Of a stretch of DNA of 64,000 nt, positions 45,638-54,134 are shown piece by piece. The stretch covers positions 124,001-188,000 of the forward strand of contig NZ_VKDD01000002.1 in NCBI RefSeq assembly GCF_007097525.1. The letters are read 5' to 3'. Both the position numbers and the translations under genes were made by a program. The notes beneath the pieces were generated by a model. It made no database searches, was not told the DNA's origin, and saw only the letters and a program-made list of their open reading frames with translations. Within the stretch, counting starts at the first letter, position 1, and each line of letters opens with the position of its first letter. The DNA is from Thalassomonas sp. M1454. GTDB lineage: Bacteria; Pseudomonadota; Gammaproteobacteria; Enterobacterales; Alteromonadaceae.

Positions 45638-46408
45638 AAAGGATTCATTTGTTACTCGGATAAGCAAAATATCATAACGTTATTTTGAGTGATAGCAATG
45701 AGAGGCAATCAAATTTTTAATAAAATTTAAATGTTAATTTTTTTTGTTAAAAATTGATAAAAAAATAAAATTTTATAAAAAAAATGCTTGCAATAAACTA
45801 AGCCAGTAAGAATAAGGCATTGCAAAAGTTATCCACCGTTTCTGTGTAAAACTTTAAAAAAGTATAAAAATAAAAGTGTAACCTAAATGTAACCTTACAT
45901 TATTTTGTAATTGTAATTTAGTACTTACGCTCTAGTCGTTATTTTCATTGGTTTTTATAAATTACTAACAAAGTTATCCACAGGGTGTTGCGGAGGAGGT
46001 TTTATACATTTTTCAGTTGTGTATAAAAAAATAAATAAATTTATTTTTAATTTTTTTATCACTTAATTTTTGGCTGATTAATGCTTTTTTGCACCTTTGT
46101 TGCAATTTTTTGGCACGAAATATGATAGGTAAGATTTTTTGAAAGAAAAGTACTGTATATTGCTACAGATAAGGTGGTTATTGATGTGTGGCCTTGATCT
46201 GTTTGCAACAATTTCAGCAACTTACCCGTAAATGATTAATTGACATCGTTATTTTATTTGAACTTAGCAAAACTAAGCGCTGCAAGGCGGCAGGCTAGTT
46301 TGTTGAATTAGCTTAAGTGGGTAATTAGCCAAGTTGGTTTTTGTGAGAAAGTGATGAAAAGATTAATAAACTAGAAATTGGTTAAGTTATCAACAGCACC
46401 AAAATAGT
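45638..46408. other. Long AT-rich intergenic region with DnaA boxes and an IHF-like site
   Basis: The longest gene-free stretch here. It holds TTATCCACA (45974-45982, plus) and TGTGTATAA (46018-46026, a minus-strand TTATACACA), both perfect to TTATNCACA, and single-mismatch copies TTATCCACC (45829-45837) and TTATCAACA (46387-46395). AATCAAATTTTTA (45707-45719) matches the IHF consensus. Two very AT-rich blocks (45710-45785, 46021-46070) flank the boxes. No dnaA, dnaN, gyrB or mnm genes are near. I find no reading frame of note. Confidence 0.55.
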
Positions 46409-46441
46409 GCTTAAAGTTGACCAAATCAGTCAACTTTAAGC
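46409..46441 (-). terminator. Hairpin downstream of the YeeE/YedE pair
   Basis: GCTTAAAGTTGA and TCAACTTTAAGC form a perfect 12-base stem with a nine-base loop, eight bases beyond the stop codon. The T tract on the minus strand is poor (ACTATTTTGG), so it may be a 3'-end protector. Confidence 0.55.
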
Positions 46442-46449
46442 GAAAATAT

Positions 46450-46866
46450 TTAAACTTTGTTAGCTAGTTTTTGGGCGACAAAAATGCCAAGAGTCATTGC
46501 TAGTATAAAAACGATAACTTTAACATTGCCTGAGCTAAGGTTCGCAATTGCAGGACCCGGGCATATCCCTGATATTCCCCAACCGATCCCAAACAATGCC
46601 GAGCCTGTAATAAGACGTTTATCAACATTTTTTTGTTCAGGTAAAGCAAACTCTTGTGCGCACACAGGGGCTTTCATTTTTTTGATAATAAGTTGGTAGG
46701 TAATAATGTAAATCACAAGAGCGCCACCCATAACAAAGGCTAAGCTTGCATCCCAAGTACCAGCTAAATCTAAAAAGTTTAATACTTTGTTTGGTGACAC
46801 CATTTGTGCAACAGTTAACCCGGCGCCAAACAATACACCACATACTAGAGCAATTATATTATTCAT
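46450..46866 (-). CDS. YeeE/YedE-family sulfur-compound transporter, second half (DUF6691-like)
   Basis: A 138-residue four-helix membrane protein with the motif GWGISGICPGPAIANL (about 97-112), in which Cys is the pore residue in thiosulfate transporters of the TsuA/YeeE family. It begins one base after the partner gene ends. Together the two half-size proteins correspond to one full-length YeeE, as in the PmpAB pairs of proteobacteria. Confidence 0.85.
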   Translation of the reverse strand: MNNIIALVCGVLFGAGLTVAQMVSPNKVLNFLDLAGTWDASLAFVMGGALVIYIITYQLIIKKMKAPVCAQEFALPEQKNVDKRLITGSALFGIGWGISGICPGPAIANLSSGNVKVIVFILAMTLGIFVAQKLANKV

Positions 46867-46867
46867 C

Positions 46868-47290
46868 TTAAACTCCTAATACATGACGGATAACAAAAAC
46901 GGTAATAATACCTGAGCTCATAAAGCACATTGTTGCAATAATAGAGCGCGCAGATAAGCGTCCTATACCACAAATACCATGGCCACTTGTACAACCTGAA
47001 CCCATTCGACTACCAAAGCCTACTAAAAATCCGCCAATTATGATTGCAGGCCAACTAATATCAATGCTTTGTGGTAAGCTAAAACCGAAAGGGCTGGTCA
47101 ATAATGGTCCAATAATTAAGCCTATAATAAAGCATATTTGCCAATTTAGTTTTTTAGAAAAATTAAAACATAAATTGGCAAATATGCCACTAATGCCTGC
47201 AATTCTACCATTTAGTAATAATAATAAAAAACCTGATAAGCCTAATATAGCGCCACCTATTAAAGCTGAGTAAGGAGTAAATTCTGTCAT
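46868..47290 (-). CDS. YeeE/YedE-family sulfur-compound transporter, first half
   Basis: A 140-residue membrane protein with four hydrophobic segments and the signature GSGCTSGHGICGIGRLSARS (about 96-115) of YeeE/YedE transporters, whose cysteines pass thiosulfate or a related sulfur species through the membrane. It forms a two-gene operon with the second half and diverges from a LysR regulator that may control it. Confidence 0.88.
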   Translation of the reverse strand: MTEFTPYSALIGGAILGLSGFLLLLLNGRIAGISGIFANLCFNFSKKLNWQICFIIGLIIGPLLTSPFGFSLPQSIDISWPAIIIGGFLVGFGSRMGSGCTSGHGICGIGRLSARSIIATMCFMSSGIITVFVIRHVLGV

Positions 47291-47390
47291 TTTATTTCCA
47301 CCATTAACTTTTATTACCTTCTATTATGCATCTTGATTGATTACAGGTATATACTGTTATTACATCATTTAGTTAAGAGTTGTGTTCATC

Positions 47391-48284
47391 ATGACAAGAA
47401 GACTTCCACCTTTGCACTTATTTACTATTTTTGAAGCTTCAGCGCGCCACCAAAGTTTTAAGCTTGCAAGTGAAGAGTTATTTATTACACCTTCTGCGGT
47501 AAGTCATCAGATTAAATCATTAGAAGAGTATTTAGGGTTTGAGCTGTTCACTCGCAAAAGTCGAGGCTTGAGTTTAAATTCAGCGGGCAAGGTGTACTTA
47601 GGTTATGTTCAGAAAAGCTTAGAGTTACTTGAAAGCGGTACTAAAGCCGTAAAGAATCAATACAATGCACCAACTTTAAAAATATCTACGTTTCCGTCAA
47701 TGACGGCTAATGTAATTATTCCGCAATTAAGTTTATTTCAACAAGCTCATCAGGATATAGATATTCGAATTGAAACGGGGATGAATGTTATTGACCTAAG
47801 ATACGATGATGTTGATTTAGCGATTCGAATTGGTGATGGCAAGTGGCCAGATGTACAAGCTAAGAAATTGCTAGATATAAATATTGCTGCTGTTTGCTCT
47901 CCAGATTTTGCCAAAAAACATCAATTAACTAAAGTGTCGCAGATTAATGAGGTGCCACTTATCGATTTAACTAATATGGAACATATTTGGCAAACCTGGG
48001 CTAAATCTTTTGGTATCGATAACCTCAACCCTGAGCATAAATTAAGTTTTAGTCATTATGATGCGGCACTACAAGCGGCGGAGCAGGGATTAGGTTTAGC
48101 CTTAGCTATGATGCCGATAGAGCAATCATTAATTGAACGTAATCTACTGTGTAACCCATTTAATAAAACCTTGCCATATCGTTCTTCCTTATATGCGGTC
48201 TATAGAAAAGAAGATGAAAAAAGGCACGATATATCATGCTTTCTTGACTGGTTGCTAAAATCAAGAAACCTGCAAGTAAATTAA
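47391..48284 (+). CDS. LysR-family regulator, GcvA-like
   Basis: A 297-residue LysR regulator. The N-terminal helix-turn-helix reads RRLPPLHLFTIFEASARHQS, FKLASEELFITPSAVSHQIK, as in the GcvA/AmpR group; the effector domain includes VDLAIRIGDGKWPDVQAKKL. I start at ATG 47391, ten bases after AAGAG; a GTG three codons earlier is less well placed. Divergent orientation to the YeeE/YedE pair, with a 100-base intergenic region, suggests it regulates their expression, perhaps by sensing a sulfur compound. Confidence 0.9.
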   Translation: MTRRLPPLHLFTIFEASARHQSFKLASEELFITPSAVSHQIKSLEEYLGFELFTRKSRGLSLNSAGKVYLGYVQKSLELLESGTKAVKNQYNAPTLKISTFPSMTANVIIPQLSLFQQAHQDIDIRIETGMNVIDLRYDDVDLAIRIGDGKWPDVQAKKLLDINIAAVCSPDFAKKHQLTKVSQINEVPLIDLTNMEHIWQTWAKSFGIDNLNPEHKLSFSHYDAALQAAEQGLGLALAMMPIEQSLIERNLLCNPFNKTLPYRSSLYAVYRKEDEKRHDISCFLDWLLKSRNLQVN

Positions 48285-48315
48285 GCATTTGTTATTTTAT
48301 GCAAAGCAAAGTTTG

Positions 48316-48334
48316 AGGTGAATCACATTCACCT
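48316..48334. promoter_or_regulatory. AGGTGAAT-CAC-ATTCACCT palindrome, candidate activator site
   Basis: A perfect 8-base inverted repeat with a three-base spacer. Its centre lies about 65 bases before the expected start of transcription from the promoter at 48355-48383, a common place for class I activators. GTGA and TCAC are separated by seven bases, not the six of a CRP site. Confidence 0.5.
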
Positions 48335-48354
48335 ATGCGATGAATATTATCCTT

Positions 48355-48383
48355 TTGTCGATTAGATGATTATTTCCTATGCT
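48355..48383 (+). promoter_or_regulatory. Candidate sigma-70 promoter
   Basis: TTGTCG (48355-48360), 17-base spacer, TATGCT (48378-48383), 33 bases before the ATG of the small membrane protein. Confidence 0.5.
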
Positions 48384-48415
48384 GTATTTACACCGTAATA
48401 GGGAGTAATTAAATC

Positions 48416-48694
48416 ATGAAACCAACACATATTATTATCATCTACAGAATACTTAGCATTTTAGTTATTTTAGCGCCATTGGCATTTTTAAATGTATTTA
48501 AAGCAGAGATTATCTATTCGTTGCTTTATGTTCCTGGGTTTATTTTAGGTTTAGCATTAATTTTTAAATACGTAGATTTTCATTTGGTACGAGTGCTATT
48601 GACTATGCAAGTACACAAACATTCGACTAAAAATATTATTAAAGTAGTTAAAACTAGTGGCCTAACAGCTAAAGAGCAAAATAGAGCCGCTTAA
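48416..48694 (+). CDS. Small two-helix membrane protein
   Basis: A 92-residue protein with hydrophobic segments at about 6-26 and 31-48 and a basic, Lys/Thr-rich cytoplasmic tail. I do not recognise the family. GGGAG precedes the ATG, and a promoter and a strong palindrome lie upstream, so expression is probably controlled. It is a single gene, convergent with the protease gene after 11 bases. Confidence 0.65.
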   Translation: MKPTHIIIIYRILSILVILAPLAFLNVFKAEIIYSLLYVPGFILGLALIFKYVDFHLVRVLLTMQVHKHSTKNIIKVVKTSGLTAKEQNRAA

Positions 48695-48705
48695 GTCAAT
48701 CTGAT

Positions 48706-49953
48706 TTATTGATGAGGCTCTAAATATAAATGGGCATTATTTTGGTCGATGCTGAATTTAAACTGCTTTAAAAAGTTCATACCGAGTAAACCATCAGCTT
48801 TATCAAAATTAGGCAGTTCCATAACCACTACTTCAAAATTGTTGAGCACATAACCGCCAATCGAAAATTGATCTACTTTAATTGAGAATGCTTGCTCGTC
48901 ACCTCCTGCAGTATTGATGACCATATCGCGGGCTTTTTCATAACCTTGATGGTTTTGCAATAACTCAAAATAATCTTTGGAAATAACTGTGATTGATGCG
49001 CCAGTATCGATCATTAAAGCGCTATCGTGTTGGTTGTTAATTTGCGCATCAACAATAAAGTGTTCATTAACTTTGGTTAACGCTATGGCATGGGCGATAT
49101 TATTTTCAGCGTCGATTAATTGATATAAATACTGAATTTTAGCCTGATAGTTTTCATCATAGCGAATACTGTCTAAGTAACTTATCGCACTGGTTGCATC
49201 ATCTTGATATATGTAGGCTTCGCTTATGGCTAAAATATAAGGAACATAATTTGCGTCATAGGATAAAAGTAGGGCACAAAAATTAATTATTTCTGACCAT
49301 GATTTATGCTCTTTTAAATACAATAGCTTTTGCAAAGCCATTATATGCATTTGCTCCGTCCATACTTTTTCTTTATCTAAATCAAAAGCATGTCTGATCA
49401 AGTTTTGATAGGCCTCAACGGCTTCTGCTATTTTATTATTTTTTTTAAGCCACTCAATTTTTAGCAACAACCAGTCATGATCGTATGGTTGTATGTTCAA
49501 GGATTCAGATAAAAAGTTTGATACTAATGAATATTGATTTTGATTTACCCATTGGTAAGCCGCAGCTAACCAATCGCCTTTTATTTGCTTAGCACTCAGT
49601 TCATCCATTTCTTCCACTTGGCTATAATAGTCCATTGCATCAGTAAATAAATGAGCACTAAAAAATTGTTCTGCCTTGGCAATTAATAAATTTAATTCAT
49701 CGCTCTTTTCTGGTTCCGGGTATTCGCTCGTTGTAGATGTGTAAACATGACTGTTTGATTGTCCAACTGATGGGATAACATTATTGGTAATTGTTTCTAT
49801 ATTCTCATGACTTATAGATGGTCTAGTTTGTAATGGATCATTTAAACTAGCTGTGCTTGTTGCAAATGGCTTATTATCCAATAGCAAAAAGCTATTAAGA
49901 CCAATGGATATAGTCAACGCAAAGGAGAGAATAATAATAAGCTTGTTCTTCAA
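48706..49953 (-). CDS. Membrane-anchored retropepsin-like aspartyl protease with TPR-like region
   Basis: A 415-residue protein. Residues 6-26 form a signal anchor; the middle (about 85-290) is helical with TPR-like pairs; the C-terminal 110 residues are a single-lobe aspartyl protease of the retropepsin clan with ALMIDTGASITVIS (catalytic Asp 316) and the late GLLGMNFL (from 388). Such proteases are active as dimers and in bacteria sit in the periplasm (TIGR02281-type); the substrate is unknown. Fusion to TPR-like repeats is less usual and suggests a docking role. Confidence 0.83.
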   Translation of the reverse strand: MKNKLIIILSFALTISIGLNSFLLLDNKPFATSTASLNDPLQTRPSISHENIETITNNVIPSVGQSNSHVYTSTTSEYPEPEKSDELNLLIAKAEQFFSAHLFTDAMDYYSQVEEMDELSAKQIKGDWLAAAYQWVNQNQYSLVSNFLSESLNIQPYDHDWLLLKIEWLKKNNKIAEAVEAYQNLIRHAFDLDKEKVWTEQMHIMALQKLLYLKEHKSWSEIINFCALLLSYDANYVPYILAISEAYIYQDDATSAISYLDSIRYDENYQAKIQYLYQLIDAENNIAHAIALTKVNEHFIVDAQINNQHDSALMIDTGASITVISKDYFELLQNHQGYEKARDMVINTAGGDEQAFSIKVDQFSIGGYVLNNFEVVVMELPNFDKADGLLGMNFLKQFKFSIDQNNAHLYLEPHQ

Positions 49954-49999
49954 TGTTTAATCCATCTTGCGATAGTTAGTTATGTTTGTTGGTTATCTT

Positions 50000-50160
50000 A
50001 TACCAATTTGATTAATAAAGTGATCTACTTTTTCATGAGGAAAAAGGGATAAATACAAGGCATAAAATTTAGTAAGTAGAATTCTACTTATAAATTTTAT
50101 AACGCAGTAGTTATTCATTTTAACCATTAAAAATGAGCAGTTAATTAATGAACTTGGTAT
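50000..50160. repeat. Short dispersed repeat, copy B (full length, 161 bases)
   Basis: It begins ATACCAATTTGATTAATAAAG and ends TTAATTAATGAACTTGGTAT, so the ends are inverted repeats with ATACCAA/TTGGTAT tips. Inside is a near-palindrome (AAATTTAGTAAGTAGAATTC and its mirror). It fills most of the gap between the protease and apbE and has no coding capacity, as in a MITE-like element. Confidence 0.8.
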
Positions 50161-50208
50161 TGTGATATTGTAAAACAAAGTTTAAGGTTAATTTATGCAG
50201 GTTCTAAT

Positions 50209-51123
50209 TTGAGTGTTGTTAAAAGACAAACCACTATTACAGCAACCGAACGCGGATTTAAAATAATGTTTCATGCTATGGCGAGTCCGTGTGAAGTATT
50301 ACTCGATTGTCTCAATAAAAACATCGCTGAAGAACTTGCCACCGCTATATCTAATGAAGCATGGCGTATTGAAGACAAGTACAGTAGATATTTACCAACA
50401 AGTGTCTGCAGCGCAATCAATCAAAGTAATGGTAAGGCTATAACTGTTGATGAAGAAACAATTAGGCTGTTAGAGTTTGCTCAGCAATCTTTCTTACTCA
50501 GTGATGGTTTATTTGATATCACTTCAGGAGTACTTCGCAATGCTTGGAACTTTGATGGCAGTGATAATGTACCCGAGCAAGAACAAATAGATGCCGTCTT
50601 ACCTTTCGTTGGCTGGGATAAAGTTAAACTTACTAAATCAACTATTACTCTTGAGCCCAATATGCAAATTGACCTTGGTGGCTTGGGTAAAGAGTACGCT
50701 GTCGATACCTGTTTAATTATTGCAAAATCAATAACCGACTTTCCGGTATTAATTAATTTTGGCGGCGATATCGCAGCAACATCACCTCAGCAAAATAGTA
50801 CACCTTGGCAAGTAGGAATTGAACACCCAGGTGTTGCACCTTCAGACCCTCTATATAAGCAGCCTCTAGTGGTGAAAATATCGCAAGGTGCAATAGCGAC
50901 TAGTGGCGATGCCAGACGCTACTTATTAAAAAATAATAAACGTTACAGTCATGTCCTCAATCCTAAGACCGGTTGGAGTATGACAAATTCTCCTAAATCA
51001 ATTACCGTTGTTGCCCCTAATTGTATTCAAGCTGGGTTTCTTGCCACATTAGCATTGCTGCAAGGTGAGCAAGCTGAACAATTTCTAATTGAACAAGACA
51101 TTGGTTCTTGGTGTATTTGGTAG
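50209..51123 (+). CDS. apbE: FAD:protein FMN transferase (ApbE family)
   Basis: A 304-residue enzyme that attaches FMN from FAD to Thr/Ser of target flavoproteins in the periplasm. Family elements: MFHAMASPCEVLL (20-32), DITSG (103-107), DLGGLGKEYAVD (155-166), FGGD (184-187), SGDARR (232-237) and HVLNPKTGWS (248-257). There is no signal peptide in the annotated frame. The start is odd: the only frame start is TTG at 50209, while AAGG is placed for an ATG at 50195 whose frame ends after five codons (overlapping the TTG). A small frameshift in the 5' end or coupling to a mini-ORF are both possible. Convergent with the Lrp gene with no gap. Confidence 0.88.
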   Translation: MSVVKRQTTITATERGFKIMFHAMASPCEVLLDCLNKNIAEELATAISNEAWRIEDKYSRYLPTSVCSAINQSNGKAITVDEETIRLLEFAQQSFLLSDGLFDITSGVLRNAWNFDGSDNVPEQEQIDAVLPFVGWDKVKLTKSTITLEPNMQIDLGGLGKEYAVDTCLIIAKSITDFPVLINFGGDIAATSPQQNSTPWQVGIEHPGVAPSDPLYKQPLVVKISQGAIATSGDARRYLLKNNKRYSHVLNPKTGWSMTNSPKSITVVAPNCIQAGFLATLALLQGEQAEQFLIEQDIGSWCIW

Positions 51124-51645
51124 TTAATCTTCTCGCTCTGAACTTTCATTATCATCAAGCCATTTTAACTGCTCAAGCGGGTAGCCTAAGAACCATTTAG
51201 CTCGGTCTAAAACAATTCGGGTTTTTATGCGAGTAATACCTAATGCTGGGTTATCACTTAATTGGCTGCAGGTATCATTTAATGCTTTTATGTTGGGGAA
51301 ACAACTCAGTGAAATAAAATCAATATCACCACTTAATTGCATACAGTCCATAATTTCAGGAATATCTTTAATGGTATTGGCAAATGCTCTGCAAACCGGA
51401 GCGCTGTTATTATCTAAGGTAAACTCTATATAGGCCATAACGTGTTCACACAATTGCTCTAGATTAACGTCGGCGTGAAAAGTTCTAAAGTATCCTGCTT
51501 CTTTTAAAGATTTTACCCTTTGAAAACATGCGCTTGCTGATAAGTTTACAATTTCAGCTAACTCTATGTTGGTTAAATCTGCCTGCAAGTGCAAGGTGGC
51601 TAATATCTTTTTATTGTATCTATCTATTTTAATTGTTTTTTTCAC
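51124..51645 (-). CDS. Lrp/AsnC-family regulator
   Basis: A 173-residue regulator with the N-terminal helix-turn-helix (IDRYNKKILATLHLQADLTN, then IELAEIVNLSASACFQRVKSL) and a C-terminal RAM domain (VMAYIEFTLDNN... MDCMQLSGDIDFISL), slightly longer than E. coli Lrp because of an acidic tail (WLDDNESSERED). It diverges from the TonB receptor gene, so it may govern the receptor-permease-DUF917 set that follows; the ligand would be an amino acid or related compound. No overlap with apbE, whose stop codon is directly adjacent. Confidence 0.92.
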   Translation of the reverse strand: MKKTIKIDRYNKKILATLHLQADLTNIELAEIVNLSASACFQRVKSLKEAGYFRTFHADVNLEQLCEHVMAYIEFTLDNNSAPVCRAFANTIKDIPEIMDCMQLSGDIDFISLSCFPNIKALNDTCSQLSDNPALGITRIKTRIVLDRAKWFLGYPLEQLKWLDDNESSERED

Positions 51646-51853
51646 TTAACTACCTTAAACGAGAATCGTTACCAAGAGTATTATCTCTAATTATTCACTA
51701 ATATTTATTAGATTTAATCGATAAGCAAATATATTTTCTTTCTATGTTCGATAATTACAAAATATTATTTTGTAACAAGTGTGCACAATGAATGTAAGTT
51801 AACAAATAAATAACAAGTATCAATTAATGTTACATAAACCTAAGGGCACAGGT

Positions 51854-54001
51854 ATGAGAAAAGATAACACGCAATATTTTGTAAAGTCGATATTGGCTTG
51901 TTCATTAAGTTTAGCATTGTTTTCACCAGCATATGCACAAGAAAGCGATGAGAACAAACTTGAGGAAGACATTGAGACCATTGTCGTTTCTGCCCGTGGG
52001 CGCAGTGAATCCATTCAATCCGTACCAGACTCTGTTACCGCATTCAGCGCTGATATGATTGAAAGTTCAAGAATTACCAGCTTTAGAGACGTTGCCGATA
52101 TGACGCCTAATTTAAGCCAACTCGATAACTTCCGCCCAGGTATCGCTAGGATCACAATACGTGGCTTGATCACTCCGCAAGTGGGCGATCCGCCAATTGC
52201 GTTTGTTGTTGATGGTGTGACAGCCCCTGATTTAGAATTTATTAACCAAGATTTAGTTGATATTGAACGTATTGAAGTAATGCGAGGGGCTCAAGGTGCC
52301 TTATATGGTCGAGGTGCTGTTGGTGGTGCTGTTATTGTGACTACTAAGCAACCGATTGAAGATTTTGAGGGCTCGGTAAAAGGCTCTTATGGCAATGGTA
52401 ATAGCTACAATCTAAGTGGTGTTGTTTCTGGCTCTTTAAACGAAGCTGATACTGCCTATTTCCGCGTTGGTGGTTACACCAAAAGTACTGATGGTTTAAT
52501 TGATAACGAATTTTTAAATGATGAAGCTGACAACTTAGAAGAAGAGTCGGTGTTTGCACAATTGCAGTTTGAAATGTTTGACGATACTAGTTTAAATTTA
52601 AGAGGTCGTTTTACCACCAGTACAGCCGGATTTGCCTATTATCAGGGTGTTACCGAAGAAAGCAAAGACAATTATAATATCGATACATCGCAAAACGTGA
52701 TTAATAATGATGAGCGAGATGTTTATGAGTTAAGTGCCAAGTTAACACAAGAATATGACTTGGGTACTTTTGATTTTATTACCGCTTATAGCAGCTCTGA
52801 AAATGAGCACTTTTATGATGGAGATTATTCCGCAGATCCAACATTTATAGATGAACCTGACTTTTTCAGAGCACCTTTTGCGACTGAAGGGTTATTTGAT
52901 ATTGAGTCGTTTACGATAGAAACTCGCTTTACTTCGCAAAGCGATCAAGCACTACGCTGGGCCGTATCTGCGTTTTATCAAGACCGAGATAAAGACAATG
53001 AAATCAATTTTTATGATGATTTCTTTGGTGATATTCCGTTAACACGCGCAGACTTTCCTGCAGACAATATTTATTTAACCATAGCGGATAAAAATAGCAG
53101 TAAAGCATGGGCTGTAGCTGCTCAAGTGAATTATGATTTCAGTGACAATTTAGAGCTTACCGCTGCATTACGTTATGATGAAGATGAGCGTGAATCGTAT
53201 GATCCAAGCTTTAAAGATGAAACTTATGCAACCGACACTTACAGCCAATTACAGCCGAAACTGACGGTAGCTTATCAAGTTAACAAAGATTTCTTAGTTT
53301 ACACTGGCTATTCAAAAGGTTTCCGCAGTGGTGGATTTAATGAGCCAGCACCGGGTATTAATAGAACTTTTGATCAGGAAGTCTCTGATAGCTATGAGGC
53401 TGGTTTTAAATCAACCTTACTAGATAATAAATTAACCATAAATACTGCGCTATTTGCAATTGACCAATCGGATGCACAAATTACCCAGTTTAATGTTGAT
53501 ACATTTACTTTAGAAAATTTAGCCATTGATGATGTTGAAATTCGAGGTGTTGAGCTTGAAGTTGCATACGCGGCAACTGAAAACTTAGATATTCGTTTGA
53601 GTGCTGGCTTAATTGATTCTGAAATTGTTGCTTTTGAAGAGCGCCCCGAGCTTGAAGGGAAATCACAAATTTATGTTTCCGATTACAACTATGCATTATC
53701 GGTAAATCATTACTTTGATTTAAATAGTGACTGGTCAATTATCTCACGTGCGAGTGTGCAAATTACAGGGCCACAATCGTTTGATATTGAAATTCCTGAT
53801 GTTGAATCAGAAAGTGGTACCTTTGTTAATGCAGGATTAGGCTTAAAGTCAGAAAATTTCACTGTGCAAATGTATGCTGATAACTTAACTGACGAGCGCA
53901 GTATCGAAGATATTTTCTTATACGCTGATGGTGTTACAGAGCTAGCTCGTCAACCCAATAAACCAAGAAGCTATGGTGTTGAAGTCATTTATAACTTTTA
54001 G
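51854..54001 (+). CDS. TonB-dependent outer-membrane receptor
   Basis: A 715-residue receptor. Starting at ATG 51854 (AAGGG eight bases upstream) gives a signal peptide ending SPAYA-QE; a TonB box ETIVVSA (41-47) and the plug domain (SIQSVPDSVTAFSADMIE, RIEVMRGAQGALYGRGAVGG) follow, then a 22-strand barrel ending in the aromatic YGVEVIYNF. The sequence style is of the Caulobacter/Sphingomonas-like receptor class used for varied organic nutrients rather than a classic siderophore receptor. The permease and DUF917 genes downstream suggest it imports the same substrate across the outer membrane. Confidence 0.93.
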   Translation: MRKDNTQYFVKSILACSLSLALFSPAYAQESDENKLEEDIETIVVSARGRSESIQSVPDSVTAFSADMIESSRITSFRDVADMTPNLSQLDNFRPGIARITIRGLITPQVGDPPIAFVVDGVTAPDLEFINQDLVDIERIEVMRGAQGALYGRGAVGGAVIVTTKQPIEDFEGSVKGSYGNGNSYNLSGVVSGSLNEADTAYFRVGGYTKSTDGLIDNEFLNDEADNLEEESVFAQLQFEMFDDTSLNLRGRFTTSTAGFAYYQGVTEESKDNYNIDTSQNVINNDERDVYELSAKLTQEYDLGTFDFITAYSSSENEHFYDGDYSADPTFIDEPDFFRAPFATEGLFDIESFTIETRFTSQSDQALRWAVSAFYQDRDKDNEINFYDDFFGDIPLTRADFPADNIYLTIADKNSSKAWAVAAQVNYDFSDNLELTAALRYDEDERESYDPSFKDETYATDTYSQLQPKLTVAYQVNKDFLVYTGYSKGFRSGGFNEPAPGINRTFDQEVSDSYEAGFKSTLLDNKLTINTALFAIDQSDAQITQFNVDTFTLENLAIDDVEIRGVELEVAYAATENLDIRLSAGLIDSEIVAFEERPELEGKSQIYVSDYNYALSVNHYFDLNSDWSIISRASVQITGPQSFDIEIPDVESESGTFVNAGLGLKSENFTVQMYADNLTDERSIEDIFLYADGVTELARQPNKPRSYGVEVIYNF

Positions 54002-54046
54002 CAGTTATATTGCCGATATAAATATAGAGCGTACAGATTTACTTTT

Positions 54047-54102
54047 ATACCATTTCCATTAATTATGTGAGCAATTGAGCAGAAACATAATGGGATTGGT
54101 AT
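54047..54102. repeat. Short repeat-like inverted repeat, copy D (56 bases)
   Basis: ATACCATTTCCATTAATTAT at the left and TAATGGGATTGGTAT at the right are inverted versions of each other and agree with the ends of copies B and C; the inner part is unrelated. It lies 45 bases after the receptor stop codon and could also act as a transcript-end hairpin. Confidence 0.6.
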
Positions 54103-54134
54103 TATATTTCTGCTTTACACATTAAGGATTAACC

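Noticed and set aside
46183-46231. Short ATG frame in the DnaA-box region
   Set aside because: Fifteen codons, no ribosome binding site, no signal or terminator.
45638-46449. Chromosomal origin of replication (oriC)
   Set aside because: DnaA boxes and AT-rich blocks are there, but none of dnaA, dnaN, recF, gyrB, mnmG or rpmH is nearby; a DnaA-regulating site is a better reading.
51661-51674. Fur-like box GAGAATCGTTACCA before the Lrp gene
   Set aside because: Three mismatches in the 13-base core in AT-rich DNA, placed 16 bases before the start codon; too weak without a second site.
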